This document shows, one piece after another, positions 1-6,954 of a stretch of 14,009 nucleotides of DNA. Source of the stretch: Rickettsiales bacterium. Lineage in GTDB: Bacteria; Pseudomonadota; Alphaproteobacteria; Rickettsiales; UBA1997. Numbering within the stretch: the first letter of the stretch is position 1; each line of letters begins with the position of its first letter. A program made the position numbers and the translations under genes. Below the pieces are notes generated by a model. The model was not told where the DNA came from. It saw only the letters and a program-made list of their open reading frames with translations, and searched no databases. The DNA lies in assembly GCA_031289855.1 (NCBI GenBank), contig JAITOR010000012.1, positions 1 to 14,009 on the forward strand, written 5' to 3'.

Positions 1-571
1 AGTACATTTAAAAGAAATAAAAAATGTTTATAAGTTGTATCTAAAAACCCATAATAAAGTTGATAATGTGCTGTTTATTTTTGCCATTAGGCATCCAGAT
101 AAAAGTAACGATTTTTATAAAAAATTAACAAAAAAAAAGTTGAAAGTTGCAAGAAAATCAAAGAATGAAAAAATTGAAAAAAATACTGATATTTATATGT
201 ATGATGAAATGGGGGAAATGGGAACATTCTATGTATTGAGTGATGTGGTTGTGATGTGTGGAAGTTTTGTGAAAAAAATAGGAGGACATAACCCAATTGA
301 AGTTGCAAAATGTGAAGGAGGAGCAATTTTAACTGCCCCTTTTATCAAGGGAAATAAGGTTTTATTTCAAGAATTGGAAAAACAAACTGGATGCATTATA
401 TGTAAAAACAAAAGAAGAATAGTAAGTGATATGAGGGATAATATAACTTTCCTATTCCATAAGCCGAAAAAAATAAAAGAAATGAGTAAAAATGCATATA
501 ATGTGACGAAAAAATTTAGTAATGTTGCGAACGATATGGCAAAAAGCATAAAGAGAGAGATTGAAAGTTAA
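1..571 (+). CDS. waaA: 3-deoxy-D-manno-octulosonic acid (Kdo) transferase, C-terminal part (5' end outside window)
   Basis: The reading frame is open to the left edge (first complete codon at base 2), so this is the C-terminal part, about 189 residues, of a protein that starts outside the window. It matches the second GT-B domain of WaaA/KdtA, the inner-membrane enzyme that moves Kdo from CMP-Kdo to lipid A precursors. Visible signatures are AIRHPDK (family form PRHPER), then DEMGEMGTFY (family D-t-mGEl-xx-Y), then CGSFVKKIGGHNPIE, equivalent to the family GGSLVxxGGHNxxE nucleotide-sugar signature. One change from the usual form is CGSF in place of GGSL. The TTG at 35 is not a sensible start because conserved sequence continues upstream of it. 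The gene ends 25 bp from the convergent engB. It implies that the organism makes lipid A with Kdo. Confidence 0.9.
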   Translation, partial: VHLKEIKNVYKLYLKTHNKVDNVLFIFAIRHPDKSNDFYKKLTKKKLKVARKSKNEKIEKNTDIYMYDEMGEMGTFYVLSDVVVMCGSFVKKIGGHNPIEVAKCEGGAILTAPFIKGNKVLFQELEKQTGCIICKNKRRIVSDMRDNITFLFHKPKKIKEMSKNAYNVTKKFSNVANDMAKSIKREIES

Positions 572-596
572 AGTAGTAGGGTGGGGGATTATTTTA

Positions 597-1199
597 TCAT
601 TCAAACATAACTTTCCTTATTTGTTCTAATCCTATTTTATACTTACTGCTTGCACACAAAATATCACCAAATAATGCAGGATGTTTTTTGAAAATTTCTT
701 TTATATTAAAAATATTTAATTCCAAATCATCTGGTTTTATTTCGTCAATTTTAGTTAAAATTATTTGATATAAAATTGCACTTTTATCCAAAACACTCAT
801 AACTTGTTCATCATTTTCCTTTACTCCATGTCTACTATCTATCAATAAAAAAACTCGTTTTAAATTTCGCCTATACAACAAATATTGTATAATTAAGTCA
901 TTCCAATTTTCCACTTGTTTTTTGTTTGCCTTTGCATATCCATAGCCGGGCATATCCACAATGGTTAATTTGTTTGCCATTTGAAAAAAATTTAATTCCT
1001 TTGTTCTGCCGGGAGTTTTTGATACTATTGCAATATTGCTATTCGTAATTGCATTGATTAAACTTGATTTTCCAACATTTGAACGACCAATGAATGCAAA
1101 TTCTGTAAAATCGTTTTTTGGTAAATCTGTTTCTCTAACTGCTCCTGTTATAAAAATTGGTTTATTATTTTTAAAAAAATTATCACTTTCTTTTGTCAT
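597..1199 (-). CDS. engB: ribosome-biogenesis GTP-binding protein EngB/YsxC
   Basis: This is a 200-residue TRAFAC GTPase of the EngB (YihA/YsxC) family, needed in the cytoplasm for assembly of the large ribosomal subunit. All G motifs are visible: G1 GRSNVGKSS (38-46), the G2 region SKTPGRT (60-66), G3 DMPGYG (82-87), G4 TKID (149-152) and a G5-like ASSK (183-186). The length is normal for the family. The ATG at 1199 gives the usual short N-terminal extension before the G domain. The gene converges on waaA and is divergent from virB10. A TATAAT hexamer lies only 9 bases upstream of the ATG with a TTGCAT 17 bases further up, so the mRNA leader would be very short. The stop is TGA. Confidence 0.96.
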   Translation of the reverse strand: MTKESDNFFKNNKPIFITGAVRETDLPKNDFTEFAFIGRSNVGKSSLINAITNSNIAIVSKTPGRTKELNFFQMANKLTIVDMPGYGYAKANKKQVENWNDLIIQYLLYRRNLKRVFLLIDSRHGVKENDEQVMSVLDKSAILYQIILTKIDEIKPDDLELNIFNIKEIFKKHPALFGDILCASSKYKIGLEQIRKVMFE

Positions 1200-1208
1200 A
1201 TAATAAAA

Positions 1209-1237
1209 ATTATATTTAAAAATATGTAAAAATGCAA
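1209..1237 (-). promoter_or_regulatory. putative sigma70 promoter for engB
   Basis: On the minus strand TTGCAT (1237-1232) and a perfect TATAAT (1214-1209) are separated by 17 bases. The predicted transcription start, near 1202, is only 2-4 bases before the engB ATG. The -35 element matches mainly in its TTG, and AT-rich sequence yields -10-like hexamers by chance, so support is moderate. Confidence 0.4.
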
Positions 1238-1296
1238 ATTTAATTGATTTTTTATTAAAATGCTTTAATGTAGTAACTGATAATAAATTGTAACAA

Positions 1297-2922
1297 ATGC
1301 CAAAAGAAGAAAAAAAACAGGAAAAAGAAGAAGATTTAAAAGATGAAGAAATCTCGGTAGGTCATTCCAAGGGAAGCAAAACAATTCTTCTTATAGGGGG
1401 TGCTATAGGTATTTCTGTTTTATTTTATATACTTTTTTTTGGTGATGAAGCATCGGAGGGTGGACAACAAGACATGGGAGTAATTGTTAAACAGGATGCA
1501 GGTGGAGAGCCAGCCGGTGGAGGGAAATTAAATTTTAATCCCGTTTTAAATAGTTTGGAAAGTGTACCAACAATCGATAACCAAAAGGATGCAAAAATAC
1601 AAACCGTGGTGCCAGAAATGCCCGAACTCCCTGTCATGAGTGATAAATTAAGAAAACAATTAGCAAATATTATGCCTCAAAAAGAAGAAGATGAAAAACC
1701 AAAAGAAGAAACATTTACAAAGGAAGAAGTTGATGCGATGATTGAAGAACGAATCAGAAAGACATTACAAGAACAAATGCAAATGATAAATGCTTCAAAT
1801 ACAAAACAAGTGGAAGAAACTAAAAATGGAAAAGGAGATACAACAGCAGGTAAAGGAACTGATGAAGATGATGATGAAGATGATTCTGCAACTGAATCCG
1901 TTGCTGCAAAAAAAGATAGTGAAGATGATTTAGATTTGGACTTGGGGGATGATGGTGCGACAGACAAAAAAAAAGTTCCAGCAAAACGAAAAAAAGGGAC
2001 TTCTACCACCGGTGAAGTGGATGTAACGGCCGAATATAACGATGATGGAACAGAAAAAACTGACGATGAAATGATGGCGGAACAGGCGAAATTGGAAGAA
2101 AAAGAGTTATTAAAATTGGCAAAAGAACGAACTATGCAAGAAAGAAAGCAAGCCCCAATGTTTGCCATTGGTGGTGGTGAAGGTGGAAATGGAGGTGAAG
2201 AGGCTGATGGTGAAGCCGTGATTTTAACATTTGTAGATGGTTCAAAAGTATCTGTGCAAACAAAAAATCCAGATGTGAAACCACAGCAAATTCAAGATTT
2301 GGGAACGGTTATAATACAAGGAAAAATCGTTACTGCTGTATTAGAAACTGCGATAGATACAAGCATTCAAACGACCGTTAGAGCGGTAATTACGAAAGAT
2401 GTTTATGCGGAAGAGGGTAAAAATGTTTTAATCCCCAAAGGTTCAAGAATTATTGGTTCATATTCAGCGAGCGATATTACAACAGGAAAGTTGAGTATAA
2501 ATTGGTCAAGAATTATAAGGGTTGATGGAATGACATTAAATATTTCGTCCATTGGAACCGATAGATTGGGAAGGGCTGGTGTACCTGGTGAAGTTGATAA
2601 TAAGTATGCTCAAAGGATTGCAAACTCATTTCTATCGAGTGTTTTAACAGTTGGAACCGCAATAGTTGGTGAAAGAATAAGTGGTTCCACCGGTGTAGAA
2701 ACAACATTGTCGTCCTTGACTGGTGATACGACCACAACAGCCGGTAAGGCATCGGATTTTGCAATTATTGATGCCACAAAAAAATTAATGAGTGAAGCAG
2801 AAAGCATAGTTGGTGGGATGGCAAAAGAGCAACAGCCAGTTATAAGAATTGCACAGGGACAAAAAATTACAATCATGGTTATGCAAGATATGAGTTTGCC
2901 AGTATTTAAACGAGGTATATAA
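1297..2922 (+). CDS. virB10: type IV secretion system protein VirB10 (TrbI/VirB10 family)
   Basis: This 541-residue protein has the VirB10 layout: a charged cytoplasmic N-terminus (1-28), one membrane segment (about 29-48), a long low-complexity periplasmic linker with VPEMPELPV (105-113), a strongly acidic stretch (189-221), a gly/glu-rich patch (about 290-306), and a C-terminal TrbI/VirB10 domain (about 335-536). That domain includes VLIPKGSRIIGSY (377-389), INWSRI (401-406), GTDRLGRAGVPGEVDNK (420-436), and the hydrophobic antenna region (about 440-505) that forms the outer-membrane pore in this family. In the type IV secretion core complex VirB10 spans from inner to outer membrane. The GRAGVxGxVDNK wording resembles rickettsial VirB10 as I remember it. 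No other vir gene is in the window, so the apparatus must be encoded elsewhere if functional. No good ribosome site precedes the ATG. DotG/IcmE is a less likely alternative, since its repeats are absent. Confidence 0.9.
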   Translation: MPKEEKKQEKEEDLKDEEISVGHSKGSKTILLIGGAIGISVLFYILFFGDEASEGGQQDMGVIVKQDAGGEPAGGGKLNFNPVLNSLESVPTIDNQKDAKIQTVVPEMPELPVMSDKLRKQLANIMPQKEEDEKPKEETFTKEEVDAMIEERIRKTLQEQMQMINASNTKQVEETKNGKGDTTAGKGTDEDDDEDDSATESVAAKKDSEDDLDLDLGDDGATDKKKVPAKRKKGTSTTGEVDVTAEYNDDGTEKTDDEMMAEQAKLEEKELLKLAKERTMQERKQAPMFAIGGGEGGNGGEEADGEAVILTFVDGSKVSVQTKNPDVKPQQIQDLGTVIIQGKIVTAVLETAIDTSIQTTVRAVITKDVYAEEGKNVLIPKGSRIIGSYSASDITTGKLSINWSRIIRVDGMTLNISSIGTDRLGRAGVPGEVDNKYAQRIANSFLSSVLTVGTAIVGERISGSTGVETTLSSLTGDTTTTAGKASDFAIIDATKKLMSEAESIVGGMAKEQQPVIRIAQGQKITIMVMQDMSLPVFKRGI

Positions 2923-3302
2923 TGTTTTTGGAAATATATATACCAAATGAAATTGTAATTAAAACGGAAATTAAAAAACTTTCCATAAAATTAAAAGAAG
3001 GATTAATGACTTTTCTGCCAAAGCACGCTGATTATATTGCAACTTTTGATAAAAATATAATGCATTACATTGGTGGGGATGATAAAAAAAACTTTGTGGC
3101 TCTAAATATTGGATTATTTGTGAAGTATGGAAATAAAATTTGTATTACAACTTATTTGGCCGTGGATGGTGAAACGTTGGATGAAGTAAATAAAAAACTC
3201 AAACTTTTATCGCAGAAAATAGGTGAAGAAAAGAAAAATAACGAGAATTTAAAACAATTGGATGTGTTTTTATATAATAATATTAGAGATTTGAAAATTT
3301 AA
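2922..3302 (+). CDS. F1-ATPase epsilon-subunit-like protein, resembling the alternate (N-ATPase) type
   Basis: This 126-residue protein has no signal peptide or membrane segment. Residues 1-80 fit the epsilon/AtpC beta-sandwich: MFLEIYIPNE at the start, EGLMTFLPKHADYIA (26-40) in place of the usual G-xx-G-hLPgHap, then FVALNIGLFVKYGNKICI (58-75) in place of the F-vsgGflev-nn-v strand pair. Residues 83-126 are charged and helical, like the C-terminal helical hairpin. Several details (LPKH-DY-A, a VKYG turn, the long lysine/glutamate-rich tail) resemble the epsilon of Na+-type N-ATPases more than ordinary AtpC; this is judged from memory. The ATG overlaps the virB10 stop as TAATG, and GAGG sits six bases upstream, so translation is probably coupled. 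No other ATPase subunit gene is nearby. It could be the cell's only epsilon, displaced by rearrangement, or a relic. The 3' end overlaps rsmE by 4 bp. Confidence 0.62.
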   Translation: MFLEIYIPNEIVIKTEIKKLSIKLKEGLMTFLPKHADYIATFDKNIMHYIGGDDKKNFVALNIGLFVKYGNKICITTYLAVDGETLDEVNKKLKLLSQKIGEEKKNNENLKQLDVFLYNNIRDLKI

Positions 3303-3994
3303 TTAGCATACATTGTTTTTGCTAAACTTAGTATACTTATTGTTGCTGTTTCTGTTCGTAAAATTAAGTCGCCAAGTGTAACTGATAATACATTTTTATA
3401 TGATTTTATCATATTTTTTTCATCGTTGGAAAAACCACCTTCTGGCCCCACCAGACAATATATTTTTTTATTATCAATATTTAATTTTATTTTTTGTAAA
3501 CCGCTTCTTTCTTCACAAAATAGTATAATAGAATTATCGTCAATATCATCCAATATTATTTTTAAATTTTGTAATTTATGTATATTCGGCAAATCCAATC
3601 GTTCACATTGCTCGACTGCTTCAATTACATTTGGTAATATTCTTTCAATTTTACCATGTGTTGTGTATTCAGTTTTAACGGGGTAAAAATCGCTTACACC
3701 TAATTCTGTTGCTGATTTTATTAATATATCTATTTTTTGTATAGGGGCAAAAATTAGTCCTAAAAAATTTTGTTTTAAAAATCCTCTTGTTTGTTTTAAA
3801 AGTTTTAAAAGACATTTTCTATTATCAATTTTTATTATTTTTGCAATAAATTCGCCATCTTTTCCATTTATAAAAATAACTTCATCATCAATTTTACATC
3901 TCAAAACATTTCGTAAATAATGAAAACTATTGTTTTGCAATAAAATTTCTTTATCAATTACTAAAACTTCATTTATAAAAATTCTTGGAAGCAT
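3299..3994 (-). CDS. rsmE: 16S rRNA (uracil(1498)-N3)-methyltransferase RsmE
   Basis: This 231-residue SPOUT-class methyltransferase is predicted to methylate N3 of U1498 in 16S rRNA with S-adenosylmethionine. It has an N-terminal PUA-like part with HYLRNVLR (25-32), the KSATELGV segment (93-100), EQCER (128-132; usually EQ-x-x-R), and the knot signatures GPEGGFS (183-189) and LGDLILRTETA (207-217) that form the cofactor pocket. Length is normal. The start ATG overlaps the stop of the M23 peptidase gene as TAATG, with a GGAGAG about 11 bases upstream, so the two genes form a coupled minus-strand pair. The stop region overlaps the convergent epsilon-like gene by 4 bp. Confidence 0.95.
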   Translation of the reverse strand: MLPRIFINEVLVIDKEILLQNNSFHYLRNVLRCKIDDEVIFINGKDGEFIAKIIKIDNRKCLLKLLKQTRGFLKQNFLGLIFAPIQKIDILIKSATELGVSDFYPVKTEYTTHGKIERILPNVIEAVEQCERLDLPNIHKLQNLKIILDDIDDNSIILFCEERSGLQKIKLNIDNKKIYCLVGPEGGFSNDEKNMIKSYKNVLSVTLGDLILRTETATISILSLAKTMYAN

Positions 3995-5022
3995 TAAAAA
4001 ATTTTCTCTCCTTCTCTTAAAAAGTCAGATGGATTAACTATTTGTTTATTTTTGATAATTTCATAATGCAAATGGGCACCAGTTGATTTTCCAGTACTAC
4101 CTTGTACTGCAATTATTTGCCCCCTTTTAACTTCATCTCCAATCTTTACTAAAAAGTTATTTAAATGTCCATACATTGTTTTTATTTTATTTTTATGTTC
4201 TAAAACCAAGACATTTCCATATCCACCCCGCATTCCTGTAAAAATAACCTTTCCTTCCGCTGGAGCAAAAATCTTTGTTAATAATGGTCCAGCCAAATCT
4301 ATTCCATAATGAGACTTTATTTTTCCACTAAAAGGATCGACTCGTTCGCCAAATTGGCTTGAAATTATAATATCATGTATAGGTCTATACAATGGAAGTT
4401 CATTCAAAAATTCCTCCAAAGATTGCAATTTATCAATATTGTTATATAAGTCTTTTTTTATCACAATAGATTCCATTACATTTTTATCCACATAATTTGT
4501 CAAATATTCTATGTCTTTATTTTCAAAAGACACATATTCAATTTGTTTGTTGTTATCTAAATTTAATCTGTTTTTAAGTTTTTCAATGCTTCTGGTTCTA
4601 ACAGTAAAATTTTTATTTACGTTTTTTATTGTTTTTTTTACCCTATCAAGCACAATAAATTTATTGTTATCATTGTCAATAAAAATATTTTTATTTATAT
4701 TGTTTTCTATATTTTTTAACCTATCATACTTATTCAAATTGGTTACAAAATTAGAAAAACTTTCAACTTCATTTTTTAAAATATATATATGAGAAAATAA
4801 AAGATGTTGTTCTCTTTGCAATTTTATGATTTTATACTCATTATTTATATAGGCTGAATGCATTAAAAAAAAACCTATACTTGAAAAAGATACCCAAAAT
4901 ACAAATAATAAATTCCAAACTAAAAAACAAATACTAATTTTTTTGAATTTTATATGCTCATTGGAGATATATATTATTTTTCTTTCCACTTTTAAAAAAT
5001 TCTTAACTTTTTTACCAATCAT
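3994..5022 (-). CDS. M23 family metallopeptidase (membrane-anchored LytM domain)
   Basis: This 342-residue protein has a basic N-terminus, one membrane segment (about 31-55), an asparagine/lysine-rich region likely to form coiled coils (about 60-205) and a C-terminal LytM/M23 domain (about 215-335). All zinc and catalytic positions are present: HYGID (H238, D242), H286 in MYGHL, and HLH (H317, H319), along with the SSQFGERVDP and GGYGNVLVLEH signatures. The enzyme should therefore be an active periplasmic peptidoglycan endopeptidase, unlike the degenerate EnvC/NlpD activators. Topology suggests an inner-membrane anchor with the catalytic domain in the periplasm. It is followed directly by rsmE (TAATG overlap). 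A near-consensus promoter lies upstream (5054-5082). The region just before the ATG has no close Shine-Dalgarno; a GGAGGG sits about 20 bases upstream, too far for a normal one. Confidence 0.92.
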   Translation of the reverse strand: MIGKKVKNFLKVERKIIYISNEHIKFKKISICFLVWNLLFVFWVSFSSIGFFLMHSAYINNEYKIIKLQREQHLLFSHIYILKNEVESFSNFVTNLNKYDRLKNIENNINKNIFIDNDNNKFIVLDRVKKTIKNVNKNFTVRTRSIEKLKNRLNLDNNKQIEYVSFENKDIEYLTNYVDKNVMESIVIKKDLYNNIDKLQSLEEFLNELPLYRPIHDIIISSQFGERVDPFSGKIKSHYGIDLAGPLLTKIFAPAEGKVIFTGMRGGYGNVLVLEHKNKIKTMYGHLNNFLVKIGDEVKRGQIIAVQGSTGKSTGAHLHYEIIKNKQIVNPSDFLREGEKIF

Positions 5023-5053
5023 TTTACTAAACTATTATTATGCTCCCTCCGTC

Positions 5054-5082
5054 ATTATGAAATATATTTATTAATATGTCAA
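5054..5082 (-). promoter_or_regulatory. sigma70-type promoter for the M23 peptidase-rsmE pair
   Basis: On the minus strand a perfect TTGACA (5082-5077) is followed 17 bases later by CATAAT (5059-5054), a 5/6 match to TATAAT. The predicted start near 5047 gives a leader of about 25 bases before the ATG at 5022. It lies back to back with the rplU promoter. Confidence 0.65.
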
Positions 5083-5127
5083 ATAAATCTGTATAATAAT
5101 TATTTTAAAAACAATTTAATTATTTAT

Positions 5128-5156
5128 TTGACAAATTATTATATTCTAATTATTAT
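5128..5156 (+). promoter_or_regulatory. sigma70-type promoter for rplU-rpmA-efp-ialB
   Basis: A perfect TTGACA (5128-5133), a 17-base spacer and TATTAT (5151-5156, 5/6 match) form one of the strongest promoter matches in the window. The predicted start near 5163 gives a leader of about 22 bases to the ATG at 5185, too short for a structured L21 autoregulatory leader. Confidence 0.7.
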
Positions 5157-5184
5157 AAAAATAATTAAATAACATGTGATTAAA

Positions 5185-5499
5185 ATGTTTGCAATAGTAG
5201 AAACAGGTGGAAAACAGTATAAAGTAGCGCCGAACAATACGATCAGGGTTGAAAAACTCGATGGTGATGAAGGTAGTAAAATTATATTAGATAAGGTTTT
5301 GCTTATCCAAAAAGAGGATGGAAATGTTGTTATTGGACAACCATTAGTTAGCGGCGCGAAGGTTGAGGCAACTATAAATAGAACATTCAAGGATGATAAA
5401 GTTATAGATTTTCATAAAAGAAGAAGGAAGAATTCTAGAAGGAAAAATGGTCATAGACAAACTTTAACCGAATTAAAAATTGTTGGTATTATTAATTAA
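5185..5499 (+). CDS. rplU: 50S ribosomal protein L21 (bL21)
   Basis: This 104-residue protein is ribosomal protein L21, which binds 23S rRNA in the large subunit. It begins MFAIVETGGKQYKV, the family N-terminus, and carries the basic DFHKRRRKNSRRKNGHRQ segment (about 76-93), matching the family KRRRRKxxRRxxGHRQ rRNA-binding stretch. An in-frame GTG at 5176 would add three residues, but the family almost always starts at MFA, so the ATG at 5185 was chosen. rpmA follows after 13 bp, as in most bacteria. The unit has its own strong promoter. Confidence 0.97.
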   Translation: MFAIVETGGKQYKVAPNNTIRVEKLDGDEGSKIILDKVLLIQKEDGNVVIGQPLVSGAKVEATINRTFKDDKVIDFHKRRRKNSRRKNGHRQTLTELKIVGIIN

Positions 5500-5512
5500 T
5501 TAGGAGCTAAAA

Positions 5513-5773
5513 ATGGCACATAAAAAAGGTGGTGGTTCAGTTGGAACACATAAGGATTCGGCTGGAAGGAGATTGGGTTTAAAGAAAGGAAGTTTGCAAA
5601 AAGTAATTGCAGGTAATATTCTTGTAAGACAAAGAGGAACTGTGTATAAACCTGGTAAAAATGTTGGTATGGGTAGAGATCATACTTTATTTGCTCTTGT
5701 GGATGGGATAGTTAATTTCATAAGAAAAGGTAGTAAAGAAAAAGTGTTTATTGAAATAGTGACTGAAAAATAG
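5513..5773 (+). CDS. rpmA: 50S ribosomal protein L27 (bL27)
   Basis: This 86-residue protein is L27, whose N-terminus reaches the peptidyl-transferase centre. MAHKKGGGS is directly at the start, so no Firmicutes-type N-terminal cleavage is needed. DSAGRRLG, VIAGNILVRQRGT and GKNVGMGRDHTLFALVDG are all as in the family. An AGGAG (5502-5506) lies six bases before the ATG, the clearest ribosome-binding site in the window. The stop is TAG. Usually rpmA is followed by obgE; here efp follows after 10 bp. Confidence 0.98.
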   Translation: MAHKKGGGSVGTHKDSAGRRLGLKKGSLQKVIAGNILVRQRGTVYKPGKNVGMGRDHTLFALVDGIVNFIRKGSKEKVFIEIVTEK

Positions 5774-5783
5774 AAGGTAGTTT

Positions 5784-6347
5784 ATGGTAAATGTTAATTC
5801 ATTAAAATTAGGAAATGTTATTATATATAACAATAAATATTGTTTATTGGTGAAGGCAGAGCACGTTAAACCTGGAAAAGGTGGCGCATTTTTACAAGTT
5901 GAAATGAAAGATGTTAAAACTGGAAATAAAATTCCTGCAAGATTTAATACAACGGAAGATGTTGATGTGGCAAATATGGAAGAAAAGAACTATCAATTTC
6001 AATATGCTGAAGGTGATGAGTTGGCATTTATGAATTTGGAAACTTATGAACAATTTATGCTTCCAAAAACATTAGTAGGTGATCTTACATTGCCATTTTT
6101 AAAAGAAGAAATGGATGTTAAGGTGTCATATTGTGATGGTGAACCATTTAAAATAACAATCCCAGAAAAAATTGTTATGTTGGTGGATTCAGCGGAGATT
6201 GCAATAAAAGGTCAAACTCAAACAGCAACTTTTAAACCAGCGACTTTGGAAAATGGTGTAAGAATTATGGTACCTTCTTTTATAAATAGCGGTGATAAAA
6301 TTGTGGTGCGAACCGAAGATGTAACTTATGTAGAGAGAGCAAAATAA
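5784..6347 (+). CDS. efp: elongation factor P
   Basis: This 187-residue protein is EF-P, which binds between the P and E sites and rescues ribosomes stalled at polyproline. All three beta-barrel domains are present. The domain I loop carries PGKGGAF with Lys32 at the position of the lysine that EpmA/EpmB modify in E. coli; modification here cannot be judged, since no modification gene is in the window. Domain III ends with the family-like GVRIMVPSFINSGDKIVV and VRTEDVTYVER segments. GAAGG (5773-5777) serves as the ribosome site. It sits between rpmA (10 bp gap) and ialB (3 bp gap), so it is almost certainly cotranscribed with the ribosomal proteins. Confidence 0.97.
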   Translation: MVNVNSLKLGNVIIYNNKYCLLVKAEHVKPGKGGAFLQVEMKDVKTGNKIPARFNTTEDVDVANMEEKNYQFQYAEGDELAFMNLETYEQFMLPKTLVGDLTLPFLKEEMDVKVSYCDGEPFKITIPEKIVMLVDSAEIAIKGQTQTATFKPATLENGVRIMVPSFINSGDKIVVRTEDVTYVERAK

Positions 6348-6350
6348 AAT

Positions 6351-6869
6351 ATGAAGAAAATATTTTTGTTTATCGTAATAGTATTTGTTTGCAATGCTAA
6401 TGCTAGTATTGTAGATAATGTTGTGAAGGATGAGCAAAAATTTGGAGAGTGGACAGTGAGTTGTGAGGAAGATGTAATGTATAGTGATATTCAGTGCAAG
6501 GTTTATACGAGATTTTACAAGGATGAGGCAAGTATTTTTATACAACCCAACAATAAAAATATCAATCAAGTTGTTATAATGCTCCCAGATGCTATGGAAA
6601 ATAGTGTTGTAATGATAAAAATAGACAAAAATTCAATTATAAATTCCGATCCTGTGGATAAAAAAAATAGATATGGGGTTATACCATTTTCGCCTAAAAA
6701 ACAAAAATCCATGTTATTACAGATGAAGGAAGGTGATAACATGTTGGTCAGATTTAATGTTAGAGATTCAAAGGTTCCTGGTGGGGTGCGAGAAATTACA
6801 GCGAAAATTTCATTGGCAGAGTTTGGAAAAATGCTTATATTTTATGATTCAAAAATTGACAAAAGGTGA
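6351..6869 (+). CDS. invasion-associated locus B (IalB)-like secreted protein
   Basis: This 172-residue protein has a clear Sec signal peptide, MKKIFLFIVIVFVCNANA, with likely cleavage after Ala18. The mature part has FGEWTVSC (31-38), matching the alphaproteobacterial IalB signature F-GdW-v-C, a second cysteine at 49 that could pair with Cys38 in the periplasm, and an ITAKISLAEFGKML ending similar to the family's ARFSLxGFxxAL. The IalB family is named from Bartonella and is common in free-living alphaproteobacteria, so no virulence role follows from the family alone. It starts 3 bp after efp and belongs to the rplU operon, an unusual place for it. Cys14 lies inside the signal peptide but there is no proper lipobox. 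The stop is TGA. Confidence 0.68.
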   Translation: MKKIFLFIVIVFVCNANASIVDNVVKDEQKFGEWTVSCEEDVMYSDIQCKVYTRFYKDEASIFIQPNNKNINQVVIMLPDAMENSVVMIKIDKNSIINSDPVDKKNRYGVIPFSPKKQKSMLLQMKEGDNMLVRFNVRDSKVPGGVREITAKISLAEFGKMLIFYDSKIDKR

Positions 6870-6914
6870 TGTTAGTTTAATTAAAGTAAATTCTGTGTAA
6901 TAATTTAAATAAAT

Positions 6915-6943
6915 TTGACAATAAATATTATTTATTTTATCAT
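6915..6943 (+). promoter_or_regulatory. sigma70-type promoter for tRNA-Phe
   Basis: A perfect TTGACA (6915-6920), a 17-base spacer and TATCAT (6938-6943, 5/6 match) precede the tRNA. The predicted start near 6950 leaves about five bases before mature tRNA position 1 (6955), so this promoter serves the tRNA on its own. Confidence 0.7.
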
Positions 6944-6954
6944 ATTTGTAGGTT

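Noticed and set aside
572..596. Terminator between waaA and engB
   Set aside because: The 25-bp gap has no inverted repeat and no T-run.
1677..2168. Long minus-strand open frame of 163 codons inside virB10
   Set aside because: It is serine-rich because it is antisense to the acidic/lysine-rich linker; no family features, and the plus-strand VirB10 reading is clear.
5176..5184. GTG start for rplU three codons upstream
   Set aside because: The L21 family starts at MFA; the ATG at 5185 fits and no ribosome site favours the GTG.
6189..6569. Minus-strand frame across the efp-ialB junction
   Set aside because: Overlaps two well-supported plus-strand genes and shows no coherent protein features.
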